Assembly (NCBI GenBank): GCA_910588105.1
Contig: CAJUQD010000005.1
Location: forward strand, 20,742-84,741
DNA length: 64,000 nt
Reading direction: 5' to 3'
DNA from: an uncultured Oscillospiraceae bacterium
Lineage (GTDB): Bacteria; Bacillota; Clostridia; Oscillospirales; Oscillospiraceae
Part shown: one piece after another, positions 7,291 to 15,197 of the stretch
Layout: each line of letters begins with the position of its first letter
How positions within the stretch are numbered: the stretch's first letter is position 1
Made by a program: the position numbers and the translations under genes
The notes under the pieces: model-generated
Databases searched by the model: none
Told to the model about the DNA's origin: nothing
The model's input: the letters and a program-made list of their open reading frames with translations, nothing else

Positions 7291-8388
7291 CTACAGCGGC
7301 GCGGCCTTTTTGGCCTGCCCGGCCCGGCGGGCAGGCGCCGCCTGTCCGCCCTCCCGAACCTCCGCGCCCTTCCGGCGCAGACCCCGGCCCACGGCCAGCA
7401 CAACGGCGGTGGCAATGAGCACCAGATAGCAGTTCAGCGTCCGGCTCAGGATCATGGCGGGGGCCACCAGGCCCTGGCCGTACACCAGCAGGAAGCCCCG
7501 GAGGAACACGTTTTCCGCTGCCCCGGCGGACCCCGGCAGGGGCAGGTAGCCCACGGCGATGGCACACAGGGCCTGGAGGGCCATCACCTCCCACAAAGAG
7601 AAGCCGGACAGCCCAAAGGCCCGGTAGACCACGTAGGGCATGGCGTAGGAGCAGGCCAGCTGGAGGGCGCTGAGCCCCACCACCTTGACCAGCAGCTCCG
7701 GGGAGCGGCGGATGAGTTGCGCCCCCCGGCGGTACTCCGCCAGATGCTCGTCCGCCCTGGCCTCCAGCCCCGCCTTATCCAGCGCGGGCCACACCCTGGC
7801 CCCCAGGGCAATGCCGCCGTACAGCAGCTTTTTGGCGGGGCCGGGAAGGAACAGGAAAAGGAACATGGCGATGTCCAGCACGGCAAACACCGCCAGCCCA
7901 AAGCCCAGCAGCAGCCCCACCTGGCCGCCAAGCCGCTCGGTGAGCCCGCCCGCGGCGGTCAGGGCAAAGATGCCCCAGCCCATGGCCGCCGTGTTATAGC
8001 CGATGGTGACCAGCAGCATGTCCAGCGCGCCTGTGGCGGCGGGGGTACCGTCCTTGCCCATGGCAACCACCTGGGCGGGCTGGCCGCCGGTGGCGGAGGG
8101 GGTGATGGTGCTGAAGAAGAAGCCCACGCAGGAGTAATACGCGCACCGGCGGAAGGGCTGGGCGCTGCCCAGAGCGCGGAGGATGGAATGGGTGGCCTTG
8201 GCCTCGCAGCAGATGAACAGCGCCATCAGCGGCAGACCCAGCAGCAGGACGCGCCAGTCGGCGCTGAGCAGGGCGGCGGCCAACTGCCCCGGGGTCTGCT
8301 GCTGAAAGATGGTATACACCGTCCAGGCCATCAAGGCGCACACTGCCCCGGTGCATAGGATGCTTTTCCACTGGCTTTTCACGCACAT
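7291..8388 (-). CDS. Flippase-like membrane protein (LPG-synthase TM / UPF0104 family)
   Basis: A 365-residue polytopic protein of the family that includes the membrane half of MprF. It carries the conserved FFFSTITPSATGGQP block near residue 95 and the GYLPLPGSAGAAE block near 280, within about eight hydrophobic segments. The C terminus is a basic cytosolic tail. It overlaps by 10 bases the end of an MGDG-synthase-like glycosyltransferase. A role in moving or modifying the glycolipid made by that enzyme is a reasonable inference. No soluble aminoacyl-transferase domain is present. Confidence 0.85.
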   Translation of the reverse strand: MCVKSQWKSILCTGAVCALMAWTVYTIFQQQTPGQLAAALLSADWRVLLLGLPLMALFICCEAKATHSILRALGSAQPFRRCAYYSCVGFFFSTITPSATGGQPAQVVAMGKDGTPAATGALDMLLVTIGYNTAAMGWGIFALTAAGGLTERLGGQVGLLLGFGLAVFAVLDIAMFLFLFLPGPAKKLLYGGIALGARVWPALDKAGLEARADEHLAEYRRGAQLIRRSPELLVKVVGLSALQLACSYAMPYVVYRAFGLSGFSLWEVMALQALCAIAVGYLPLPGSAGAAENVFLRGFLLVYGQGLVAPAMILSRTLNCYLVLIATAVVLAVGRGLRRKGAEVREGGQAAPARRAGQAKKAAPL

Positions 8389-9452
8389 ACCCTCCCCTCC
8401 CGGCCCAGCGAGCGCACCACGGCGCAGGCGGCGGTGCGGCCGATGTCGGCCGCCATGTCATCCATAGCCCGCTCCATGGCGGACAGGGCCCCGCTGTCGC
8501 AGATGGTCTCCCGGATGGCGGCAAGGCAGGCGCTCTCCTCCTTGGCGGCGATGCGGGCCATGCCCCGCCGCACAAGGAAGTTGGCGTTTTCCTGTTCCTG
8601 CTTCAGAAAAGGCTGCCAGGCCAGGATGGGCAGCCGGGCGGCAATGGCCTCAAAACAGGTGATACCGCCCGGCTTGGACAGCATGAGGCTGGCCCGGGCC
8701 ATGTACTTGTCCACCTGGGTGGTAAAGGGCACCGCCTCAATGTTCTCATACCTGCCGTTGAGGCGCTGGAACAGCTTGTCGTTGCGCCCGGTGAGAATGG
8801 TGGTATGCACACCGGGCAGGCCGTTAAGCGCCTGGTAGAAGCTGTCGCGCCGAGGCATCAGCCCCAAACCGCCCCCCATGATGAGCAGCTCCCGCCGCTG
8901 GGAAGGGCCTTTGCGGGCGGGTTGGAACCGCCCGCTGACAGGGATGCCCGACACCACAACGGCATCCGGATCGGCGCCCTTGGCGATAAACCCCTGCCGG
9001 ACGGATTCCTCCGCCACCAGGTAGCAGTCGGTGGCGGGATGGAGCCATTCGCTGTGGCAGGTCACATCGGTTACGCAGGTGACCAGGGGGATGTCCGACG
9101 GCCCCTCCTCCTTGTACTTCGCCATGGCGGCGGAGCAGATGGGATGGGTGGACACCACCACATCCGGCTCATACTCGTCCAGCAGCCGATCCAGCCCGCC
9201 CAGCAGGTTGTCCCCCCTGCTGTCGCCGGAGTCGTTCACCGTCAGGTCGTGATAAATATTATAAAACACCCCGCCGTAGGTCACCAGCACGTTGAACCAC
9301 CAGTACATGGCCTGGGCCAGCTCGGGGGCGGCATATTCAAACAGGTCTACAACCTCGGCCCGGTGGCCGTCCTGCCCCAGCTGCTCTCGCAGGGCGTTAG
9401 CGGCGGACAGATGCCCCATGCCGAATTTCCCCGTTAAAATCAGAATGTTCAT
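8379..9452 (-). CDS. MGDG synthase/UgtP-like glycosyltransferase
   Basis: A 357-residue GT28-type enzyme. The N-terminal ILILTGKFGMGHLSAANAL is the acceptor-side G-x-GH motif of diacylglycerol glycosyltransferases, and the SKPGGITCFEAIAARLP region is the nucleotide-sugar site. The product is probably a membrane glycolipid or lipoteichoic acid anchor. The ATG at 9452 is preferred over one seven codons upstream because AGGAGGA lies just before it. It is co-transcribed with the flippase-like gene. Confidence 0.88.
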   Translation of the reverse strand: MNILILTGKFGMGHLSAANALREQLGQDGHRAEVVDLFEYAAPELAQAMYWWFNVLVTYGGVFYNIYHDLTVNDSGDSRGDNLLGGLDRLLDEYEPDVVVSTHPICSAAMAKYKEEGPSDIPLVTCVTDVTCHSEWLHPATDCYLVAEESVRQGFIAKGADPDAVVVSGIPVSGRFQPARKGPSQRRELLIMGGGLGLMPRRDSFYQALNGLPGVHTTILTGRNDKLFQRLNGRYENIEAVPFTTQVDKYMARASLMLSKPGGITCFEAIAARLPILAWQPFLKQEQENANFLVRRGMARIAAKEESACLAAIRETICDSGALSAMERAMDDMAADIGRTAACAVVRSLGREGRVCA

Positions 9453-9538
9453 GAAAATTCCTCCTCTTCCCACCAGGGCCGAACGGCGCTCATGCGCGGC
9501 CCCGGCGGAACATTGCGGCTTGCTTTTTGACAGTACCG

Positions 9539-9566
9539 ATTATAGAGGACAAATCTTCAATTTCAA
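9539..9566 (-). promoter_or_regulatory. Sigma-A promoter for the glycosyltransferase operon
   Basis: On the minus strand TTGAAA and TATAAT are separated by 16 bases, about 90 bases before the start codon. Confidence 0.65.
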
Positions 9567-9612
9567 CGCAGATACCCCTTACGTTTTGGTGGGGTTTTCT
9601 TTAAGGATTCCT

Positions 9613-9775
9613 TAAGATCCTGTTTAATATCTCGAAGAATGCCAGCGGCGAGGGATTTTCCCGCCATGCGAGGCAGGATTTCGCAGAAATAATTGTGTTT
9701 ATTTAAGAAATCCCAACAAAGCATGGCGGGAAAAGAGCCGGCAAATGGCGTTTTGATGGATTTTAACAGGCTCTA
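9613..9775. mobile_element. MITE-like palindromic element, copy B
   Basis: About 163 bases flanked by TA. Terminal repeats are AGATCCTGTTTAA and, on the other strand, AGAGCCTGTTAAA. The central block (CGCAGAAATAATTGTGTTTATTT) matches copies A, C and D. It fills most of the gap between the glycosyltransferase promoter and the phosphopantetheinyl transferase and overlaps the end of the latter by a few bases. Confidence 0.72.
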
Positions 9776-10294
9776 GGCCCTTCCCTGCTCCGGCAGGCTC
9801 CCCGGGGACAGCCAGACCACCCCCTCCGGGGGCGCGCCATGGCAGCACACCGCCCCCCGCCAGCCCTCCCCGGCAAAGCCCGCGCAGCAGCCGGGCGGGG
9901 GGACCGCCTCTCTGGGAGGGTAAAGGGGGGCGTCCTCCCGCTTGCACCAGCTCTCTTTCCGTGTCCACAGCCGGTAAAAATCCTCCCAGCTGCCATCAAA
10001 TTCCTCCAGCTCCGCCCCGCTCAGGGTATAGCCGGGCAGGCCTGCCCGCCGGGGGCGGACCACCTCCACGTCCACCCCCACCGGGGCGTCGGACAGGGAG
10101 CACAGCGCCAGCCCCCCGCTGTGGGACAGGGAAAACCAATGTCCCCCGTCCCCCGCGAACAGGGGCTTGCCCCGGGGGGAACGCTCCACCGGCGGCAGGG
10201 CCGCCCATCCCCAGCACAACCCCACCGCCGCCGCCAGCAGCGGCCAGGCCAGCAGCCGCCCGTCCTCCCCCGCCGCACCGTATACCTGTGTCAC
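9773..10294 (-). CDS. 4'-phosphopantetheinyl transferase (Sfp/HetI-like)
   Basis: A 173-residue enzyme that transfers the phosphopantetheine arm of CoA to carrier proteins. The two signatures are present: VGVDVEVV (Mg-binding Asp/Glu) and FYRLWTRKESWCK (the WxxKE-type motif). The N-terminal SLSHSGG block also fits. A GTG start at 10294 is chosen, with a GGAAGGGGG purine run upstream; the frame stays open further upstream, but there it overlaps the TrmO-like gene. No polyketide or peptide synthetase lies in the window, so the target carrier is unknown. It is shorter than Sfp (about 220 residues). Confidence 0.85.
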   Translation of the reverse strand: MTQVYGAAGEDGRLLAWPLLAAAVGLCWGWAALPPVERSPRGKPLFAGDGGHWFSLSHSGGLALCSLSDAPVGVDVEVVRPRRAGLPGYTLSGAELEEFDGSWEDFYRLWTRKESWCKREDAPLYPPREAVPPPGCCAGFAGEGWRGAVCCHGAPPEGVVWLSPGSLPEQGRA

Positions 10295-10365
10295 AGCAGC
10301 TTCCCCCTTCCCGTGGTTTGTCAAGGCCGCCCCTGCCGGTACGGCGGGGGCGGCCCCTGTTTTGT

Positions 10366-11043
10366 TTATGGCCCGGACGGCCCGATGTCCGTCACCGTCA
10401 GCACACCCTCCCGGACGGTGAAGCGCACCTCCAGCCCAGCAAATCCGAAACCGTACACCCGCCCCGGGTCGTCCTGGTAGGAGGGCCGGGGATCCTGGCC
10501 CAGCACCCCCAGCAGCGCCGCCCGGCGTCCCTCCGGAACCTGCGAGAGCAGCCCTGGAGGGCACTCCACCGCCAGAGCCCTCTCTGGCGCGCTTCCGGCA
10601 AAGCCCCCCGCCGCCTCGGGATGGCAGTCGGCATAGGGAATATACGGCTTGACGTCCAGGATCGGCGTGCCGTCCACCAGGTCGGCCCCGGACACGTGAA
10701 GTACCGGGCCCTCCGGCGTATCCCACTCCACCCCCTCCAGCCTCACGCAGGACAGCCCGATGGGGTTGGGCCGGAAGGGGGAGCGGGTGGCAAACACCCC
10801 CATCCGCCTGTTTCCCCCCAGCCTGGGGGGGCGCACAGTGGGCGACCAACCCCTGTCCCGGTTCTCGGAGAACTCCCAGATGAGCCACAGGTGGGAAAAG
10901 CCCTCAATGCCCCGCAGGGCCTCCGCCATGCGGCACGGCGGTTCAAACACCACAATGGCCCGGAGCTCCTCCACCAGCCCAGCCTGCCTGGGCACGCCGA
11001 ACTTGGAGGAAAAGTCGGAGCGGATGTGGGCAACGGGCTCCAT
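10366..11043 (-). CDS. trmO: TrmO-like tRNA t6A37 N6-methyltransferase (TsaA/YaeB family)
   Basis: A 225-residue protein with the TsaA beta-barrel. Family blocks are IRSDFSSKFGVPRQ, GFSHLWLIWEFSEN, FATRSPFRPNPIGLS (the SAM-binding signature) and GTPILDVKPYIPYAD. In E. coli TrmO methylates threonylcarbamoyl-adenosine at position 37 of certain threonine tRNAs. It overlaps the stop of the HD-domain gene upstream and precedes the phosphopantetheinyl transferase by 71 bases. Confidence 0.88.
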   Translation of the reverse strand: MEPVAHIRSDFSSKFGVPRQAGLVEELRAIVVFEPPCRMAEALRGIEGFSHLWLIWEFSENRDRGWSPTVRPPRLGGNRRMGVFATRSPFRPNPIGLSCVRLEGVEWDTPEGPVLHVSGADLVDGTPILDVKPYIPYADCHPEAAGGFAGSAPERALAVECPPGLLSQVPEGRRAALLGVLGQDPRPSYQDDPGRVYGFGFAGLEVRFTVREGVLTVTDIGPSGP

Positions 11044-11600
11044 CAGTCCACGTTAGGGCTGGCGCGCATGGCCAGGATGGTTTTTCCAATAAGCTCGTCC
11101 AGCTCCCAGCCCAGCATAGCCGCTCCCCGCTCAATCACCTCCCGGGAGCACCCGGCGGCGAACTTCTTGTCCTTGTATTTCTTTTTCACCGACTTGACCT
11201 CCAGGTCGGACACACTCTTGGAGGGCCGCATCAGGGCCACCGCACCGATCAGCCCTGTCAGCTCGTCCACGGCAAAGAGCACCTTCTCCATCTGGTGTTC
11301 CGGCGGGATGTCCACGCACTCCCCATAGCCATGGCTGGCGGTGGCGCGGACGACGGCCTCGTCGATGTCCCGCTGGCGCATTAGCTCCTGGCTCTTTACA
11401 CAATGCTCCTCGGGCCACCGCTCGAAGTCCAGGTCGTGGAGGATGCCCACCGTCTCCCACAAATCAGCCTGGTCTCCATAGTCCAGCTCCCGGGCAAACC
11501 AGCTCATCACGTCGCCCACGGTACGGGCGTGCCTGCGGTGGAAATCGCCCTCGTTGAATTCACATAAAAGTTCCCATGCCTGTTCGGGGGTGGGGGTCAT
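11043..11600 (-). CDS. HD-domain (HDIG-type) hydrolase
   Basis: A 185-residue protein. The HD signature is in ETVGILHDLDFERWP, with an earlier His (RRHARTV) and a later HGYGE metal-ligand region. Small HDIG proteins are phosphohydrolases; the substrate is unknown. AAGGAG lies 10 bases before the start. It is the first gene of the HD-TrmO-PPTase cluster. Confidence 0.78.
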   Translation of the reverse strand: MTPTPEQAWELLCEFNEGDFHRRHARTVGDVMSWFARELDYGDQADLWETVGILHDLDFERWPEEHCVKSQELMRQRDIDEAVVRATASHGYGECVDIPPEHQMEKVLFAVDELTGLIGAVALMRPSKSVSDLEVKSVKKKYKDKKFAAGCSREVIERGAAMLGWELDELIGKTILAMRASPNVD

Positions 11601-11728
11601 GGCAAACAGCTCCTTTTTATAATAATAGAGGAATCATATACCTCCCCTCCCCTTCTTGTCAATCCCCACATTGAAGAACCATTAAATCAGCCGCGCCTAG
11701 GCGCTTTGCCGATTTGGCCGGAGGTTCC

Positions 11729-11757
11729 TTGACTTTTGGATTGCCAACCATTACAAT
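11729..11757 (+). promoter_or_regulatory. Sigma-A promoter for cysteine desulfurase
   Basis: TTGACT and TACAAT separated by 17 bases, 33 bases before the start codon. Confidence 0.75.
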
Positions 11758-11790
11758 ACAAGGACTATAAAGGCTTAGGAGGGGAGCGCC

Positions 11791-12930
11791 ATGGACAATC
11801 TCATCTATTTCGACTACGCCGCCACCACCCCGGTGCGTTCGGAAGCCATAGCGGCCATGCTGGACGCCCTGGGCCAATTCGGCAACCCCTCCTCCCGGTA
11901 TGAATTCGGACGGGAAGCCGCCCGGCGGGTGAAAGAGCACCGGGACGCCGTCGCTGAGGCGTTCGGCTGCTCCCCCTCCGAGCTGTTTTTCACCTCCTGC
12001 GGCACGGAGGGCGATAACTGGGCCATCCGCCGGGGTGTGGAGCTCAACCGCCGCCGGGGAAAGCACATTGTCACCACCGCCATCGAGCACGCCGCCGTGC
12101 TGGAAACCTGCAAGGAGCTGGAGCGCCAGGGGTACGAGGTCACATACCTCAAGCCGGACAGGGCGGGCCGCGTGGCCCCGGAGCAGCTGGCCGCCGCCCT
12201 GCGGCCGGACACCGCCCTGGTGTCCATGATGCTGGTGAACAACGAGACCGGCGCAATCCTCCCCGTGCCGGACTGCGCCAAGGCGGTGAAGTCCTTCAAT
12301 CCGGCCATCCTCTTCCACTGCGACGCGGTGCAGGGCTTTTTGAAAACGCCGGAGCTCCTGGCAAAGCTGGGGGCGGACCTTGTGACCATCAGCGGCCACA
12401 AGGTGGGCGCGCCCAAGGGGATTGGGGCGCTGTACATCAAAAAGGGCGTTCGGCTGCCCCCCCTGGTCACCGGGGGCGGGCAGGAGGAGGGTTTGCGCTC
12501 GGGCACCGAGGCCACGGCGCAGATTGCCGCCTTTGCCGCTGCCGTCCGGGCCGGCGCTGCGGATTCTGCCCGGCTGGAGCGCACCGCCGCCATCAAAGAG
12601 TACACCCTGGCCAAATTGAAGGAGGCCCTGCCCAAGCTGGAGGTCATCTCCGCCGGAGACGTTCCCCATATCTGCGCGATTACCCTTCCCGGCTACAAAA
12701 GCGAGGTAGTGGTCCGGGTGTTGGGGGACCGGGGGGTGTGCGTCTCCTCCGGCTCCGCCTGCCACAAGGGCCGGCCCAGCCACGTGTTCGCCGCCATGAA
12801 CCTGCCAAAGCCTTGGCTGGACGGGGCGCTCCGGCTGTCCTTCTCGCCGGATTCCACCCGGGAGGAGGCGGACACGCTGGCAGCCGCCCTCCGGGACGCA
12901 GCGGACAGTCTCTTCACCACACTTTCATAA
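11791..12930 (+). CDS. Cysteine desulfurase (NifS/IscS family)
   Basis: A 379-residue PLP enzyme that takes sulfur from cysteine for Fe-S clusters or thio-modified tRNA. The N terminus has YFDYAATTPV, and the PLP-binding lysine lies in TISGHKVGAPKGIG near residue 200. The catalytic cysteine is in VSSGSACHKG near 325, a short-loop type with the Cys in the expected place. No iscU or mnmA is next to it, so the acceptor is not indicated. Length fits the family. A MATE transporter gene follows after 25 bases. Confidence 0.92.
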   Translation: MDNLIYFDYAATTPVRSEAIAAMLDALGQFGNPSSRYEFGREAARRVKEHRDAVAEAFGCSPSELFFTSCGTEGDNWAIRRGVELNRRRGKHIVTTAIEHAAVLETCKELERQGYEVTYLKPDRAGRVAPEQLAAALRPDTALVSMMLVNNETGAILPVPDCAKAVKSFNPAILFHCDAVQGFLKTPELLAKLGADLVTISGHKVGAPKGIGALYIKKGVRLPPLVTGGGQEEGLRSGTEATAQIAAFAAAVRAGAADSARLERTAAIKEYTLAKLKEALPKLEVISAGDVPHICAITLPGYKSEVVVRVLGDRGVCVSSGSACHKGRPSHVFAAMNLPKPWLDGALRLSFSPDSTREEADTLAAALRDAADSLFTTLS

Positions 12931-12955
12931 ATCAAGCAAAGGAGCATCCACCGTC

Positions 12956-14353
12956 ATGTTCAAGCTATTCCGGCGGGATCCGGGCTTTTATCCCAAGCTG
13001 ATCTCTCTGGCCCTGCCCATTCTGCTGCAAAACCTCATCACCAATTCCCTTGGTCTGGTTGACACCTTTATGGTGGGCACCATGGGGGAGGGCCCCCTGG
13101 CCGGGGTCACCCTGGCCAACATTCCCGTTTTCGTGGTTCAGCTGATGATGTTCGGCATCCAGAGCGGCTCCTCCGTCCTCATCAGCCAGTACCGGGGCAA
13201 GGGGGACATGGGGGCCATCAATCGGGTGATGGGTATCGGCATGTACACCGCCGGGGCCATCGGCCTCACCTTCGCCCTCATCATGGGCTTTCTGCCCTCC
13301 CAGTTCATGGGCCTGTTCGGCAGCGACGCCGCCGTGGTAGCCACCGCCGCCCGATACGCCCGCATCGTGGGCTGGTCCTATTTCTTCGACAGCTTCGTCC
13401 AGGTCTACATCGGCGTCCACCGGGCCATGGGCAACCCCAGCCGGGGGCTGGTCATCCTGGGCGCCTCCATGGCCAGCAACACCTTCCTCAACTGGGTGTT
13501 CATCTTCGGCAACCTGGGCGCACCCCGGCTGGCGGAGGAGGGCGCGGCCCTGGCCACCCTGCTGGCCCGGGTGCTGTCCTGCTCCATCGCCGTGGGCTGG
13601 GCCATGCTGGACAAGCGCTTCAAGCTCTCTCCCGCCCTGCTCTTCCGGCCCGGCCGGGAGATGACCCGGCGGTTTATCCGCTTCTCCACCCCCGTAATGT
13701 GCAACGAGACCTTCTGGGGGCTGGGCACCTCCCTGTTCCCCACCATCATGGGCCACATGGAGGGTTCCCAGGAGATTCTGGCCGCCTACGCCATCGCCGG
13801 CAACATCACCAACCTGTGCACCGTGGGGGTGTTCGCCATCTCTGGCACCGCCGCCATCCTCATCGGCCAGGAAATCGGCTCGGGCCGTGCCGACCGGGTG
13901 TATTCTCTGGGCGCGTTGCTCAACGCGCTGGCCTTCCTGTTCGGCCTTGCCGCAGGGCTTTTGTTCCTAGGGCTGCTCCACTGGTTCGTAATCCCGGTGC
14001 TTTACCCCCTGTTTGGCCTGTCCTCCGCTGCGGGGGATATCTGCACCATGATGCTCACCGTGGTGTTTACCATGATGCCCCTGCGCTCCTTCGAGTGCAC
14101 CAACATCGTGGGGGTGCTCCGAGGGGGCGGGGATGTGAAAATGGCCACCCTGATCGACCTCACCCCCCTGTGGGTGGTGGCGCTGCCCCTGGCGGTTCTC
14201 TCCGGCCTGGTATTCAAAGTTGGTATATTCTGGGTGTACCTGTCCATGATGAGCGAAAACGTGGTCAAGGGAATCCTGGGCATCCGCCGGTTCCTCAGTG
14301 GCAAGTGGATCAACGACGTCACCGCCCCTGTCCGACAGGGCGCCGGGATGTGA
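12956..14353 (+). CDS. MATE family efflux transporter
   Basis: A 465-residue membrane protein with about 12 hydrophobic segments in two halves. MATE landmarks include LPILLQNLITNSLGLVDTFMVG at the N terminus and the repeat of that pattern in the second half (FSTPVMCNETFWGLG). It would export a cationic drug or metabolite using a Na or H gradient. It follows the cysteine desulfurase with its own AAAGGAG site and is probably co-transcribed. Confidence 0.9.
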   Translation: MFKLFRRDPGFYPKLISLALPILLQNLITNSLGLVDTFMVGTMGEGPLAGVTLANIPVFVVQLMMFGIQSGSSVLISQYRGKGDMGAINRVMGIGMYTAGAIGLTFALIMGFLPSQFMGLFGSDAAVVATAARYARIVGWSYFFDSFVQVYIGVHRAMGNPSRGLVILGASMASNTFLNWVFIFGNLGAPRLAEEGAALATLLARVLSCSIAVGWAMLDKRFKLSPALLFRPGREMTRRFIRFSTPVMCNETFWGLGTSLFPTIMGHMEGSQEILAAYAIAGNITNLCTVGVFAISGTAAILIGQEIGSGRADRVYSLGALLNALAFLFGLAAGLLFLGLLHWFVIPVLYPLFGLSSAAGDICTMMLTVVFTMMPLRSFECTNIVGVLRGGGDVKMATLIDLTPLWVVALPLAVLSGLVFKVGIFWVYLSMMSENVVKGILGIRRFLSGKWINDVTAPVRQGAGM

Positions 14354-14425
14354 CGCCTAGCAGCTGTGCCAATAGCCGGGGTATGCCGCTTTTGGAGCAG
14401 CTGCTTAAAATTTTTCGGATGAGGC

Positions 14426-14454
14426 TTGCATTCCACCCCCGGCTGTATTATACT
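14426..14454 (+). promoter_or_regulatory. Sigma-A promoter for the Cys/His-rich secreted protein
   Basis: TTGCAT and TATACT separated by 17 bases, about 60 bases before the start codon. Confidence 0.72.
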
Positions 14455-14513
14455 GATGGAAGAGATAACCATTTGCAGATTTTGGAACACAATTTTTTGG
14501 AGGTAGAACCATC

Positions 14514-14999
14514 ATGTCTCTGAGAAAGCTCCTGATTTCCGCCGCAGCGGCCGTGTGCGCCGTCTCCCTGCTCATCCCCGCCGCCTTTGCCCACGGAGGC
14601 TGCCATGGGCGCGCCCGCACCGCCCAGCCCTGCGCGGTGGAGAACTGTACCGCCGCCGGATGGCACTATCACAACCGGGCGCTGTACTGCGGCCATACCC
14701 ACGGGAACGGCCTGTGCGACGGCTCCTGCGCCCTTCTGTGCGATATGGAGGGCTGCGAGCTGACCGGGCGCCACGACCACGACGGCGTGACCTACTGCGG
14801 CAACTGCCACGAAAGCGGATACTGTGACGGGGCCTGCCTCGCCCTGTGCGACGTGGAAGACTGCACCCTCACCGGCCGTCACGACCACGATGGCGTCACC
14901 TATTGCGGCAACCACCATGCGTGCGGATTCTGCGACGGCAGCTGCCCCGCTTACCGCGTCTCCGCATCTTTCGGTGGTCATCGCAGCTGCCACCACTAA
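14514..14999 (+). CDS. Secreted Cys/His-rich triple-repeat protein, function unknown
   Basis: A 161-residue exported protein. A signal peptide covers residues 1-26 (ending PAAFA). Three tandem 36-residue repeats follow at 39-74, 75-110 and 111-146. The unit pattern is C-x4-C-x3-G-x-H-x-H-x4-YCG-x2-H-x2-G-x-CDG-x-C. Repeats 2 and 3 are almost identical (TGRHDHDGVTYCGN), repeat 1 more diverged. The tail is also His/Cys-bearing (GHRSCHH). The ligand density strongly suggests binding of a transition metal outside the cell. I do not recognise a named family. GGAGG lies upstream and the gene has its own promoter and terminator. Confidence 0.85.
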   Translation: MSLRKLLISAAAAVCAVSLLIPAAFAHGGCHGRARTAQPCAVENCTAAGWHYHNRALYCGHTHGNGLCDGSCALLCDMEGCELTGRHDHDGVTYCGNCHESGYCDGACLALCDVEDCTLTGRHDHDGVTYCGNHHACGFCDGSCPAYRVSASFGGHRSCHH

Positions 15000-15015
15000 C
15001 AGGATTTTTTGCTCA

Positions 15016-15051
15016 AAAAGGGCGGGCCTTTTCCAAGGCCCGCCCTTTTGT
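15016..15051. terminator. Bidirectional terminator
   Basis: Hairpin AAAAGGGCGGGCCTT / AAGGCCCGCCCTTTT with a TTCC loop, A-rich on one side and T-rich on the other. It serves both the Cys/His-rich gene and the convergent recombinase module. Confidence 0.9.
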
Positions 15052-15197
15052 CATTCCCCTTTGTACTTTTTCCTGGTGGCGATGCCCCCACGTATGTGGC
15101 GCTCCGCCTTGTTTTCGTTCAGGATCGCCTTCACCTGCTGGTACAGCCCCCGGTTAATGGCAGGCAGACGTTCACTCAGGTCCTTATGTATAGTCAT
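15051..15197 (-). CDS. Small protein of the recombinase module (48 aa)
   Basis: Its ATG lies inside the last codons of the recombinase gene in another frame, so the two are translationally coupled. The product starts MTIHKDLSERLPAINRGLY, is basic and charged, and ends KKYKGE. No domain is recognised. Position and coupling suggest an accessory of the recombinase or a conserved passenger. Confidence 0.6.
   Translation of the reverse strand: MTIHKDLSERLPAINRGLYQQVKAILNENKAERHIRGGIATRKKYKGE

Noticed and set aside
11659..12783. Minus-strand frame opposite the cysteine desulfurase
   Set aside because: Shadow ORF with no recognisable protein features.
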